Counted from the stretch's first letter, positions 1 through 6,547 are shown. The stretch is DNA of 11,319 nucleotides from Baffinella frigidus (GCA_026770585.1 MU646961.1:203988-215306), one strand, 5' to 3'. The notes: a model not told the origin generated them from the sequence alone. Program-made: numbers and translations.

Positions 1-21
1 TCTCTCTCGCCCTGCGCCTGC

Positions 22-35
22 GGGGGGGGGGGGGG
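22..35. repeat. G14 homopolymer run
   Basis: Fourteen consecutive G bases. Runs of 7-11 G recur in the M-element cluster (7752, 8097, 8921, 9756). Such runs are prone to sequencing and assembly length error, so the exact length is uncertain. Confidence 0.9.
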
Positions 36-120
36 TCAGGTTCTTGTCAACCCTTTTCGGAAGGGAGGTCCCACCCTGGAGGCAACTTATGGGCAAATTG
101 GTAGTTTCTTAAGTCAACGA

Positions 121-134
121 CGCCAGATCTGGCG
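121..134. repeat. 14-bp perfect palindrome
   Basis: CGCCAGATCTGGCG reads the same on both strands. It stands alone in otherwise unassigned sequence (36-216), and no function can be inferred. Confidence 0.6.
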
Positions 135-216
135 TGGATAAGGCGTCGGTTTCCCTCGAGCCCTATGGCGTGGAATAGATGGTCCTGCTCGGAGTAAGGT
201 TCGTCCTGGTACAATA

Positions 217-299
217 CCTACACCCTACACCCTACACCCTACACCCTGCACCCTACACCCTACACCCTACACCTCAACACCCAACCCCTAAACCCTAAA
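217..299 (-). repeat. Degenerate telomere-type heptamer array (CCCTACA then CCCTAAA)
   Basis: About seven and a half units of CCCTACA run from 217 to 271 with one CCCTGCA variant. A short degenerate stretch follows, then two exact CCCTAAA units at 286-299. CCCTAAA is the C-rich strand of the TTTAGGG telomere repeat of plants and many algae. The array is short and degenerate, so it is an interstitial or subtelomeric relic rather than an active chromosome end. Confidence 0.85.
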
Positions 300-467
300 C
301 CTGTGCCCGGGTTAGTCCAACACCCGTGCGGGCGAAAAACACTTTGGTGGACCCAGGCTCTTTTCTGCTCCAAAGTTGACGGATGTGCACCACATACATA
401 GCGTGTCAACTTAAGAACAACCAGCTAACCCGACTGAGGCAGAGCTGGAAATACCGTGAGTCCTGAA

Positions 468-484
468 GGGTTTAGGGTTTAGGG
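468..484 (+). repeat. Short interstitial TTTAGGG repeat
   Basis: GGG followed by two exact TTTAGGG units. It is G-rich on the + strand, opposite to the array 170 bp upstream. Confidence 0.7.
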
Positions 485-502
485 ATTACCGTCTGTAAAC
501 AC

Positions 503-524
503 GCCTTTGTTTACAAACAAAGGC
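503..524. repeat. Perfect 10-bp inverted repeat with 2-nt spacer
   Basis: The arms GCCTTTGTTT (503-512) and AAACAAAGGC (515-524) pair completely around AC. It could be a cruciform or hairpin. No flanking duplication was identified. Confidence 0.75.
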
Positions 525-585
525 CACGGCCAGCCTCGAGTGGTACGTGGGACACTCGAGACCCTGAACCAAGGTAATTTCCACA

Positions 586-716
586 CGGTGGACTACGAAC
601 CATCAAAAGTCAACTTGCCACTTTAAAAGTCAACTTTAAGGATTTTCTGGCGCACTTCGGTCACGTAACACCCTGAATTCCAGCCCCAACGAAACCTTCG
701 CAACCCACCGTATGGT
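586..716 (+). repeat. Diverged direct repeat, copy 1
   Basis: It matches 1189-1322. Both begin CGGTGGACTACGAAC, continue through CAAAAGTCAACTT and GGTCACGTAACACCC, and end near CCCACCGT. Identity is moderate with small indels. The copies lie about 600 bp apart in the same orientation, suggesting an old segmental duplication or dispersed repeat. The GTCAACTT octamer occurs twice inside this copy (609, 629). Confidence 0.7.
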
Positions 717-737
717 AGGGTTCAGGGTTTACAGTCC

Positions 738-913
738 ACCTACCCTAACACAGGCTACCGTAACACATACTTACCCTCCACACATACTCCACCGGCCGGC
801 CCCCGATTTCCCCTGGCAAAGAAGTATGCCTGAAGGGTGGACACCATAACGCATACCCACCCTCCACACATACTCAATCAGTCCGGCCCCGACGGGTATG
901 TGTTAGGGTAGGT
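738..913. repeat. Inverted repeat enclosing a 50-bp tandem duplication
   Basis: The 15-nt perfect arms ACCTACCCTAACACA (738-752) and TGTGTTAGGGTAGGT (899-913) enclose two diverged copies of a 50-bp segment (757-806 and 843-892). Those copies share the core CCTCCACACATACTC and end GGCCCCCGA or GGCCCCGA. The arms themselves resemble the CCCTAA telomere motif. Confidence 0.6.
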
Positions 914-943
914 CCACTGTACCGTGCGGCCTGGGGGACGCGC

Positions 944-1006
944 GGCTCCAAAACGTACGTCCGGGGAAGCACACCTGGGAGAAAGAGACATTCTGGGTTC
1001 AGGGTT
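944..1006 (+). repeat. Diverged direct repeat, copy 1 of the GGGGAAGCACACCT repeat
   Basis: It matches 1110-1177: GGCTC, then CGGGGAAGCACACCTG, an AG-rich stretch, and TTCTGGGTTCAGGGT. A third fragment (CATTCTGGGTTCAGGGTCC) is at 1618-1636. Copy 2 directly precedes the second copy of the 586-716 repeat. Confidence 0.65.
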
Positions 1007-1109
1007 CCGCACAGTGGGCTTCGCAGATGGCCCAATTGTTTTCGTGGTACTAAATGATAATTGCTTGGTGTAAGAACATGTTATTAACCGACATTTCGGT
1101 TAGATTTCT

Positions 1110-1177
1110 GGCTCTGAAACGCACTTTCGGGGAAGCACACCTGCCAGAGAGAGAGAAACGTTCTGGGTTCAGGGTCT
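1110..1177 (+). repeat. Diverged direct repeat, copy 2 of the GGGGAAGCACACCT repeat
   Basis: Partner of 944-1006. It carries a slightly longer GA stretch and sits 11 bp upstream of the repeat at 1189-1322, so the two may belong to one larger unit. Confidence 0.65.
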
Positions 1178-1188
1178 AGGGTACCACT

Positions 1189-1322
1189 CGGTGGACTACG
1201 AACCTTGCATCAAAAGTCAACTTACCTAAAGGCAATTAATTTTAACGATTTTTCTATGCAAATTGGTCACGTAACACCCCGGAATCAAGGGTCGACGAAA
1301 CCCTCGAAGCCCACCGTGTGGG
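1189..1322 (+). repeat. Diverged direct repeat, copy 2 of 586-716
   Basis: Same order of motifs as copy 1 (CGGTGGACTACGAAC, CAAAAGTCAACTTA, GGTCACGTAACACCC, CCCACCGTGTGG). It ends in a run of eight G. Confidence 0.7.
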
Positions 1323-1353
1323 GGGGGTAGGGCGGTGGGTTTTATTCATAGGA

Positions 1354-1545
1354 CCACCAGCCCTCACGGTTTGGACAAATCGATGAATCTAGACTTTTGT
1401 GCAAAAGCAGTTTTAAAACTCCAAACACCCTGCAGTGATCAAGTTTTGGGAGTTTTAAAAATAACCGACGTCGGAATCCGACGGTCTGCAAGGGCATTAC
1501 ATACCGCGAAAATCGGTCATTTGTGCAAACCGTGAGGGTTGGTGG
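1354..1545. mobile_element. 192-bp fold-back (MITE-like) element
   Basis: The terminal arms 1354-1380 and 1519-1545 pair at 25 of 27 positions (CCACCAGCCCTCACGG at the left end). A nested inner pair (TTTTAAAACTCC at 1411 against GGGAGTTTTAAAA at 1448) makes the whole segment foldable. No TA or longer target duplication is evident at its ends, so calling it mobile is inference. No coding content is supported. Confidence 0.55.
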
Positions 1546-1587
1546 GAGAGACACGAGTAGGCGAATCTGACCAGCATGACGACACCT

Positions 1588-1602
1588 TAAACCCTAAACC
1601 CT
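1588..1602 (-). repeat. Short interstitial CCCTAAA repeat
   Basis: TAAACCCTAAACCCT: two telomere-type units on the C-rich strand. Confidence 0.6.
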
Positions 1603-1712
1603 CAACTCTATGTTGGACATTCTGGGTTCAGGGTCCCACACACCCCGCCAGAGTCTTCAAAGGGGTCGCCAAAAGTCAATTCCCCTGCAAGGCAGTAGTT
1701 TTCAAAAGTCAA

Positions 1713-1734
1713 AAACCGTGTCCTGACACGGTTT
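1713..1734. repeat. Perfect 10-bp hairpin
   Basis: AAACCGTGTC and GACACGGTTT pair around CT and are followed by six A. The shape resembles a bacterial terminator, but the eukaryotic context gives no reason to read it that way. Confidence 0.55.
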
Positions 1735-2058
1735 AAAAAAATAACCCCCTCCTCCACTCTGGCGTGGCAGTGGGCCTCGCAGATCGGTCCATTTATTTTT
1801 GCGCCGCGCCCGGAGGCGGAGGGATTCTATCTTCCAACCGACATTCTCAAAATCGAGAATCAGTGGTTTAGGTACGTATGATATCGCAACGGTTCGAAAA
1901 TACTGTGTCATCTTACGGGTAGGGGGGTGAATCTTGTCATGAACCAATGCCTAAGATAGCATGCAAAAACTTTAAGATCCTTCCGAATCCGGGCGCGAGT
2001 ACGTACTAAGGATATTTCGACACCATTTTTGGTCGAAATCTCCTTCGAAGCCCACTGT
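1735..2058. other. No recognised feature
   Basis: Low-similarity sequence without a convincing reading frame, repeat or hairpin longer than about 8 bp. It contains a GC-rich patch near 1800 and AT-rich patches around 1870-1980. Confidence 0.5.
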
Positions 2059-2402
2059 CCACTTAGCAGCCGCCGGGGGCTTCACGGATACAGTCCATCT
2101 AAACTATTTGTAGAGCCAATCTGGTAGGACTTGGCCAGAGCGAACTTCGAACTAGCGAGATTGCGAACTTCTAGATGGACCGTAATTATTAGTAAACACC
2201 GATTTGTACTGCAAAATTTGGATTTAAAACACTACATGTCCAAAAGAGTCCATCTAGAAGTTCGCAATCTTGCTAGTTCAAAGTTCGCTTTGGCCAAGTC
2301 CTACCAGATTGGCTCTACCAGAATCTGGTCCATTTTCCTGGAAGCTAACCATAATTTTGCCTTGAATTCGAGGTGAAAAGGTCTTCGGTCGCTGCTAAGT
2401 GG
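2059..2402. repeat. Outer 12-nt inverted repeat around the 2111-2317 fold-back
   Basis: CCACTTAGCAGC at 2059-2070 is the exact reverse complement of GCTGCTAAGTGG at 2391-2402. The pair encloses the fold-back element almost centrally, so it may mark the true ends of a larger 344-bp element. It could also be coincidence. Confidence 0.4.
2111..2317. mobile_element. Fold-back element with 70-nt arms and TA ends
   Basis: Arms 2111-2180 and 2248-2317 pair at 67 of 70 positions around a 67-nt AT-rich spacer. Read outward from the TA pairs at both ends, the element starts GAGCCAATCTGG and ends CCAGATTGGCTC, the layout expected for a Tc1/mariner-type MITE with a TA target. The three arm differences are all transitions. 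Apparent reading frames across it simply read the palindrome. Confidence 0.7.
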
Positions 2403-2473
2403 TGGAGGGTGTGGAGTTCCAGGTTTAGGGTTTTATTGTCAGGAGCGACATCAGGTGACGAATCACACCTTCC

Positions 2474-2507
<34 letters not shown>

Positions 2508-2547
2508 AGAGAGAAAGCGTGAGCGAAAGCGAGCGAGAGAGAGAGAG

Positions 2548-2592
<45 letters not shown>

Positions 2593-2726
2593 AAGAGAGA
2601 AAGCGTGAGCGAAAGCGAGAGAGAGAAAGCGAGCGAGCGAGCGAGCGAGAGGGAGAGAGGGAGAGAGGGAGAGCGAGCGAGCGAGCGAGCGCGCGCGAGA
2701 GAGAGAGAGAGCGAAAGAGAGAGAGG

Positions 2727-2760
<34 letters not shown>

Positions 2761-2908
2761 GCGAGCGAGAGAGAGAAAGAGAGAAAGAGAGAGAGAGAGA
2801 GCGAGAGAGAGAGAGAGAAAGCGTGAGCGAAAGCGAGAGAGAGAGAGAGAGAGCTAGAGAGAGAGCGAGAGAGAGAGATAGAGAGAGAGCGAGCGAGCGA
2901 GCGCGCGC

Positions 2909-2941
<33 letters not shown>

Positions 2942-3011
2942 CGAGAGAGAGAGCGAGAGAGAGAGAGAGCGAGAGAAAGATAGAGAAGGAAAGAGAGAGC
3001 GAGAGAGAGAA
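2474..3011 (+). repeat. GA-rich purine microsatellite, about 0.54 kb
   Basis: This is an almost uninterrupted run of GA with GCGA, GAAA and GGGA interruptions. The segment AAAGCGTGAGCGAAAGCGAG occurs three times (near 2514, 2600 and 2819), and a GAGCGAGC block running into GCGCGCGCG occurs twice (near 2690 and 2900). So part of the array grew by duplication of larger blocks. The + strand is nearly all purine plus isolated C. Open frames in it translate only to Arg/Glu or Ser/Leu repeats and are compositional. Confidence 0.97.
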
Positions 3012-3047
3012 CACAGGTTTTACAACTGCCTTGCACGTCAAGCACTA

Positions 3048-3227
3048 GGTTTCGGGTTTCGGGTTCAGGGTTCAGGGTCTGAGGTTTGGGGTTTGGGGTT
3101 TGGGGTTCCGGGTTTAGGTTTCAGGATTTCGGGTTTCGGGTTTTGGGTTTCGGGTTTCGGGTTTTGGGTTTCGGGTTTCGGGTTTCGGGTTTCGGGTTTC
3201 GGGTTTCGGGTTGAGGGTTTAGGGTTG
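3048..3227 (+). repeat. Telomere-variant array (TTTCGGG, TTTTGGG, TTTGGGG)
   Basis: About a dozen TTTCGGG units are interleaved with TTTTGGG, TTTGGGG and TTCAGGG, ending in GAGGGTTTAGGG. All are one-base variants of TTTAGGG in heptamer phase. It directly follows the GA tract. The repetitive Pro/Lys and Gly/Phe peptides it could encode are artefacts. Confidence 0.9.
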
Positions 3228-3551
3228 CCTGTGCCAGTACCAAGCACGTCCCGCAACAAACAAATATACTCTGAGATAGTACACTGCTACCCATGATATT
3301 TTACCTTAAGTCAACAAAGCTGATCCTCGGCAGTAAGTTGCCATTTCGTTTTGATGGACCTGATATAAGAGCAGGCATTTGACTTAAGGCACTGGCGTTC
3401 AGGGGGGGTTGACTTAGGTGAAATGTTCTGGCTGAGAGTGCATGGAAAATTCAGTCAACCCAACTTAGGCAGAGCCAGATAGTCCACTCGGGGCTAGAAA
3501 TGTGACTATTTTAAAACAGGGATTCCCTTACAAGTGAAGGGGGGGAAAGCG
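3228..3551. other. Unassigned spacer with dispersed motifs
   Basis: No gene is seen. It contains three copies of the GTCAAC/GTTGAC core (3311, 3408, 3453) and one copy of the CTGAGGCAGAGC motif as CTTAGGCAGAGCCA at 3464, followed by GATAGT and CGGGG as in the copy at 3813. Confidence 0.5.
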
Positions 3552-3586
3552 GTGTAGTAATTTTCACGGAAAAGGGAGCGTTTGGG

Positions 3587-3618
3587 CACGTATCTAGGGG
3601 AATTCCTCTAGATACGTG
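3587..3618. repeat. 32-bp near-perfect palindrome
   Basis: CACGTATCTAGGGGAA is followed immediately by TTCCTCTAGATACGTG, with one mismatch in 16 pairs and no spacer. It lies between GTGTAGTAATTTTC (3552) and its approximate inverse GAAATTTACTACGC (3711), which are the inner arms of D elements, so it may be the centre of another D-like fold-back. Confidence 0.75.
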
Positions 3619-3700
3619 ACCAAGCCTGCCCGTGACTGGTACTAAATTCAACAACCCAAAATTTAAAATACTCCCTTCTCCAGCCGCGAGTTGGTACCCG

Positions 3701-3806
3701 TGATGGCAATGAAATTTACTACGCAAATGCTTTAATACTACTAATAAGAACGAATTGTGCAGTAATTTTCGTTGCCATCAAATGAAAGACAAACAGGTTC
3801 GCCCGG
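3701..3806. mobile_element. D fold-back element, copy 1 (left end truncated)
   Basis: Inner arms 3701-3724 and 3757-3780 pair with four mismatches (TGATGGCAA outermost). The right half continues to CGCCCGGATA as in copy 2, but the matching left outer arm is missing, so the copy is truncated or diverged. Its segment 3739-3789 matches 3901-3951 of copy 2 at 50 of 51 positions. Confidence 0.65.
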
Positions 3807-3835
3807 ATACAACTGAGGCAGAGCTAGATAGTTTA

Positions 3836-3969
3836 TCCGGGGAAACCTATTTTTCTTTCATTTGATGGCAATCAAAATTACTACACAGATTCTTTTATAT
3901 TACTAATAAGAACGAATTGTGTAGTAATTTTCGTTGCCATCAAATGAAAGAAAAATAGGTTTCCCCGGA
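3836..3969. mobile_element. D fold-back element, copy 2 (complete)
   Basis: Arms run from TCCGGGGAAACC at the left end to GGTTTCCCCGGA at the right end. They pair over about 52 nt with two mismatches around a 30-nt AT-rich spacer. TA lies directly outside both ends (3834-3835, 3970-3971), fitting a TA target duplication. It is a non-coding MITE-like element in tandem with copy 1. Confidence 0.75.
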
Positions 3970-3972
3970 TAA

Positions 3973-4088
3973 TAGTACCCGCTGCACGAGCTCCGTTCCG
4001 GAATCCCGCTCATGTACCAGCACCCCCCCTTCGAATCCGCGCGTCTGCAGTGCGAGTCGACGCCTGTCGGATCCGTCCCCGCCAGCCA
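3973..4088. other. Unassigned spacer
   Basis: Nothing supported beyond a C7 run at 4023. Base composition changes here from AT-rich (D elements) to GC-rich. Confidence 0.4.
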
Positions 4089-4154
4089 CATCTGAGTGCA
4101 CTCTCCGCAGAGCGCAGTGTGCTCGTCCGGGCCCCCTGCGAGGCAAAAAAAAAA
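4089..4154 (+). repeat. C repeat, unit 1
   Basis: The unit reads CTGAGTGCACTCTCCGCAGAGCG, then GTGCTCGTCCGGGCCCCCTG and CGAGGCA, and ends in a run of ten A. Related units lie at 4290-4330, 4378-4422, 4511-4550 and 4743-4792. The A-rich tail after GAGGCA recurs in units 4 and 5, so a retroposed (SINE-like) origin is possible. No RNA polymerase III box was recognised. Confidence 0.6.
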
Positions 4155-4289
4155 GTTATCTCCTGATCTCCTGGTTCAGCAGGAAATCAGACGATCTTTA
4201 TTAGCGTTACGAGAAAAGAGAGGGCGTAACGGACGAGTTGACTTACATAAGTCACCTCCACCAAAGTTGGGTTATTTGTTGCAGGGCGC

Positions 4290-4330
4290 CACATCTGAGT
4301 GCACGCTCCGCAGAGCTCGTGCGCATCCTA
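4290..4330 (+). repeat. C repeat, unit 2
   Basis: ACATCTGAGTGCACGCTCCGCAGAGC, as in unit 1, then diverges (TCGTGCGCATCC). It is preceded by GTTATTTGTTGC, which also precedes unit 3. Confidence 0.55.
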
Positions 4331-4377
4331 CCCGCGTACGAGAGGGGGGAAATGCGGGTGTTTATTTGTTGCGGGAC

Positions 4378-4422
4378 TCTACACAGAGCGCTGCGTGCTC
4401 GTCCGGCCCCCCTGCGAGGCAG
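4378..4422 (+). repeat. C repeat, unit 3
   Basis: TCTACACAGAGCGCTG, CGTGCTCGTCCGGCCCCCC, TGCGAGGCA. Preceded by TTTATTTGTTGCGGGA. Confidence 0.55.
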
Positions 4423-4510
4423 AATATGCGTTTGTTTATTTCAACACTTGTTTTTTTTCGTTTATGAGAACGCAGAAGTTCCTCTGTTTATTATAACGCA
4501 AAAAATCGTT

Positions 4511-4550
4511 TGCGCAGCGTGCTCGTCCGAGCCCCCTGCGAGGCACAAAA
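4511..4550 (+). repeat. C repeat, unit 4
   Basis: GCGCAGCGTGCTCGTCCGAG, CCCCCTGCGAGGCA, then an A-rich tail. Confidence 0.55.
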
Positions 4551-4604
4551 AATATGTGTGGGAATTTGTTGCGGGACGTGCACTGGACCCACCAGCCATC
4601 CCAA

Positions 4605-4714
4605 GTGGCTCAAACAGTGCCCTGGAAGGTCTTCGATTTTACCTTGGATCGGGGTCAGATCCGACCCCGATCCAAGGTAAAATCGAAAATGCCCCAGAGC
4701 CCTGTTTGAGCCAC
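4605..4714. mobile_element. 110-bp fold-back element / strong hairpin
   Basis: Perfect 25-nt inner arms 4632-4656 and 4663-4687 (TTCGATTTTACCTTGG at the outer side) surround AGATCC. Perfect 13-nt outer arms (GTGGCTCAAACAG at 4605-4617, CTGTTTGAGCCAC at 4702-4714) are separated from the inner stem by an internal loop. The segment sits inside the C-repeat array, between units 4 and 5. Confidence 0.75.
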
Positions 4715-4742
4715 CTCCAAGGGCGAGTGGTGGCTGCAGACG

Positions 4743-4792
4743 CGACTCAGTGCGCTCTCCACAGAGCGTGCGCGTCCTGCCCTAGGCAAAAA
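4743..4792 (+). repeat. C repeat, unit 5
   Basis: CGACTCAGTGCGCTCTCCAC, AGAGCGTGCGCGTCCTGCCC, TAGGCAAAAA. The most diverged unit of the family. Confidence 0.5.
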
Positions 4793-4929
4793 GGTTACCT
4801 TATCCGTAGGAACCCCCCTATGCCCCTACGGGTTGCCTACCGTAGGGTCCTAGGTCTTATCGCGTAGGGGTTATTCACGAATCCAAAAAGGCGTACATTT
4901 GACACCAGAGCCCGGTCTCGCCAATCGGA

Positions 4930-5069
4930 GCTACGCTAGACCTGAGGGTGGTCAATCGCAAAAGTCAACTCCCCAGTGCCGGTAGGTCAACTTTTGGAAG
5001 AATAGCCCGTTTTCGGGCTATTCTGCAAGGGTGTCAACTTATGATTGCTCCCGGTCACGTCTAAAGTAG
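4930..5069 (+). mobile_element. F element, copy 1 (140 bp)
   Basis: It matches the reverse complement of 6918-7057 over exactly 140 bp without gaps, at 121 of 140 positions by my count. Ends are imperfect inverted repeats: GCTACGCTAGACCTGA at the left, and CTACTTTAGACGTGA as the complement of the right. A central hairpin (5000-5009 with 5014-5023, TTTT loop) is perfectly paired although its sequence differs from copy 2. GTCAACTT occurs at 4986 and 5033, and GTCAACTC at 4964. Non-coding. Confidence 0.85.
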
Positions 5070-5284
5070 CTAGACCCCCCCGCGTGGAAATATCTGATCT
5101 GGGGCAGCAAGTGTTTGAACTCGAAACACGGCCGATGCAATTTGACGACCCCTGCCAGTGCAAGTGGGCTACAGTCGCTCACCAAAAGGGGAGTTCTTAT
5201 CCACTCAGATAAGGGTACATGTAGGAGAGGTTAGGAGGCTAAGTGGACACCACCACTTTCACAGCTAACGTCCTGAAAACCGAG
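5070..5284. other. Unassigned spacer
   Basis: No gene or long repeat seen; only small hairpins such as CTTATC with GATAAG near 5195-5210. Confidence 0.45.
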
Positions 5285-5286
5285 TA

Positions 5287-5393
5287 GTTAGGCCTACGTT
5301 ATTGCCTACAGTAGGCCGTAGAGCCCTAGGGGGGGTCCTACGAAACATAGGTCGAGCCCTACGGCCTACCTTAGGCAATACGGTAGGCCTAAC
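5287..5393. mobile_element. G fold-back element with TA ends
   Basis: Arms 5284-5323 and 5357-5396 pair at 35 of 40 positions. Between the flanking TA pairs (5285-5286, 5394-5395) the ends read GTTAGGCCTAC and GTAGGCCTAAC. The arm contains CCTACAGTAGG, the palindromic core also present inside M elements, hinting at relationship or shared composition. Confidence 0.7.
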
Positions 5394-5396
5394 TAC

Positions 5397-5585
5397 CCGG
5401 TTCGTCGGTCGATGCCTTTTACAAGTGATTTTACCGCGGCCGAACTTTCTCTCTTGGAAACGGTTGACTTTCGATTACGGGTTTTCGGTTTCTCAGGGCA
5501 TTTGTACGAGAAGTCGCCCGAAATCGGGGGGCATGCGCCACAAAACTAAATAGAAAGACACATGCAAAGACATCGACCGACAAAA
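5397..5585. other. Unassigned spacer
   Basis: No supported feature. Short open frames cross it on both strands but lack ATG context, base bias or recognisable content. Confidence 0.4.
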
Positions 5586-5638
5586 AGTTTGTTGGCGAGT
5601 GGGAGCGGGATAGAACCGCTCCCACTCGCCCACAAACT
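5586..5638. repeat. Strong 23-bp hairpin
   Basis: Arms 5586-5608 and 5616-5638 pair at 22 of 23 positions (AGTTTGTTGGCGAGTGGGAG at the left) around GATAGAA. Very GC-rich stem. It may be a short fold-back element. The reading as a transcription terminator has no support in this context. Confidence 0.8.
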
Positions 5639-5711
5639 ATTATCTTAGGACGTTACCCTATCAACTCACCACCGTAACAATTCACAGAACCTCGAAAAGA
5701 TAGAGTTTGTA

Positions 5712-5760
5712 TTCCCAAGTTGGCATGCTGGGTGTGCGGTACAAATTCGTTAAACCTGGA
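5712..5760 (+). repeat. 49-bp direct repeat, copy 1
   Basis: It matches 5848-5896 at 42 of 49 positions. The conserved core runs CATGCTGGG, then GTGCGGTACAAATTCGT. Between the two copies lie two inverted copies of the CTGAGGCAGAGCTAG motif. Confidence 0.8.
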
Positions 5761-5788
5761 CACCCCTGTTAGCGTTGGGCGCCACCTC

Positions 5789-5830
5789 CTAGCTCTGCCG
5801 TATCCTGCTCGGATTACTAGCTCTGCCTCA
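5789..5830 (-). repeat. Two minus-strand copies of the CTGAGGCAGAGCTAG motif
   Basis: CTAGCTCTGCC at 5789 and CTAGCTCTGCCTCA at 5817-5830 are reverse complements of a motif found on the + strand at 434, 3464, 3813 and 5941. Flanks differ between copies, so it is a short dispersed repeat or the surviving end of a longer element. Confidence 0.6.
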
Positions 5831-5847
5831 CCCGGGTTGGCCGACTA

Positions 5848-5896
5848 TTCTTAACTTGACATGCTGGGCGTGCGGTACAAATTCGTCAAAACTGGA
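5848..5896 (+). repeat. 49-bp direct repeat, copy 2
   Basis: Partner of 5712-5760, with GCGTGCGGTACAAATTCGTC as the best conserved stretch. It is followed 45 bp later by a + strand CTGAGGCAGAGCTAG motif at 5941. Confidence 0.8.
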
Positions 5897-5955
5897 GCGG
5901 GGAAGCGCACGGGCTCGCCAAACTGGTGAGACCAAATAGACTGAGGCAGAGCTAG

Positions 5956-6172
5956 ATCGCAGAGCTGGACCTCGCTCGCCGTCCGGCCCGCGCCGCTCGC
6001 GCGATCGTGCGCTGTTCGCAGGCCACGTCAGCTGCGTCGCGTTTCCGACACCAGCGTCGGTCCTCTGCCTCCTCCCACCGCTTCCCCGTCGCTCTGCCCC
6101 CGACTGCTCTCGCCGTTGGGACATCCTCGAGCCCCCACGCCCGCCCTTCAGCTGGAGCGGCCGCCTAGCAGC
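5956..6172 (+). promoter_or_regulatory. GC- and pyrimidine-rich segment upstream of the putative exon; possible promoter or 5' UTR
   Basis: CpG-dense sequence (5960-6050), then a CT-rich stretch (6060-6115), lie directly upstream of an ATG in good context at 6173. No TATA box or initiator was recognised. The promoter reading rests only on composition and position. Confidence 0.2.
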
Positions 6173-6547
6173 ATGGAGGAGGCCAGCAGCGACACCGTGG
6201 CACCCCCCTCCACCCGAAACAGGGAGCTGGAGCAGCGGGTCAGCGGCGCGCACGAAGCACAGGAGCATAAGGAGCACTGCGAGCAGGGCCGCGGATTCCC
6301 TGCCGACAAATCCAGCACGTCTCACCCCGAGGTGCCGGAGATGCATCGCCGTGTGCCCACGACTCTGAAATCGAGGATCCTTGTCAGCGCGCCACAGGCG
6401 CGGAAGGGCAGCGCTGCATCCGGATCTGGCCGAAAGAACGAACAGGGGACGCTGTTCTCCGAAACTGCCGCCCTCCCGCCCTCTTGCCCCTCCTGGCGAT
6501 TTTGGTCGGAGTTCCCCAAATTTCGTCGATTTTGGACGGACCTTTAG
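6173..6547 (+). CDS. Putative coding exon or gene fragment, 124 aa, no recognised family
   Basis: The product is unknown. An ATG in favourable eukaryotic context (AGCATGG: A at -3, G at +4) opens a 124-codon frame ending in TAG. Over the 39 codons after the ATG, G or C fills about 34 third positions, 29 first and 19 second positions, the order expected of translated sequence in a GC-rich genome. The bias is weaker afterwards. Residues 1-45 are acidic and polar with a Glu/Gln-rich, probably helical stretch (RNRELEQRV to HKEHCEQ). The rest is basic and low in complexity, ending in two Arg-Phe-Trp repeats. No signal peptide, membrane segment or catalytic motif is seen. The true gene may splice out of this frame, since GT dinucleotides at 6238 and 6350 could be donors. 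A 250-residue frame lies on the opposite strand, but its codon positions do not show the bias. It could be a real first exon, a captured gene piece, or chance. Confidence 0.3.
   Translation: MEEASSDTVAPPSTRNRELEQRVSGAHEAQEHKEHCEQGRGFPADKSSTSHPEVPEMHRRVPTTLKSRILVSAPQARKGSAASGSGRKNEQGTLFSETAALPPSCPSWRFWSEFPKFRRFWTDL

Noticed and set aside
3065-3259. Pro/Lys/Asn repeat protein and its + strand Gly/Phe counterpart
   Set aside because: Direct reading of TTTCGGG-type telomere variants in two strands.
2455-3296. Long stop-free frames rich in Arg/Glu on + and Ser/Leu on -
   Set aside because: They translate the GA microsatellite. Any frame of such a tract lacks stops, and the content is pure composition.
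4096-4867. Overlapping + strand frames of 123 and 209 residues
   Set aside because: They run through C repeats and a perfect hairpin with no positional base bias, so they are chance open frames in repeats.
5586-5638. Rho-independent terminator (also 1713-1734 and 7246-7278)
   Set aside because: The stems are strong, but no upstream gene is present and the window is not bacterial. 5586-5638 also lacks a T run.
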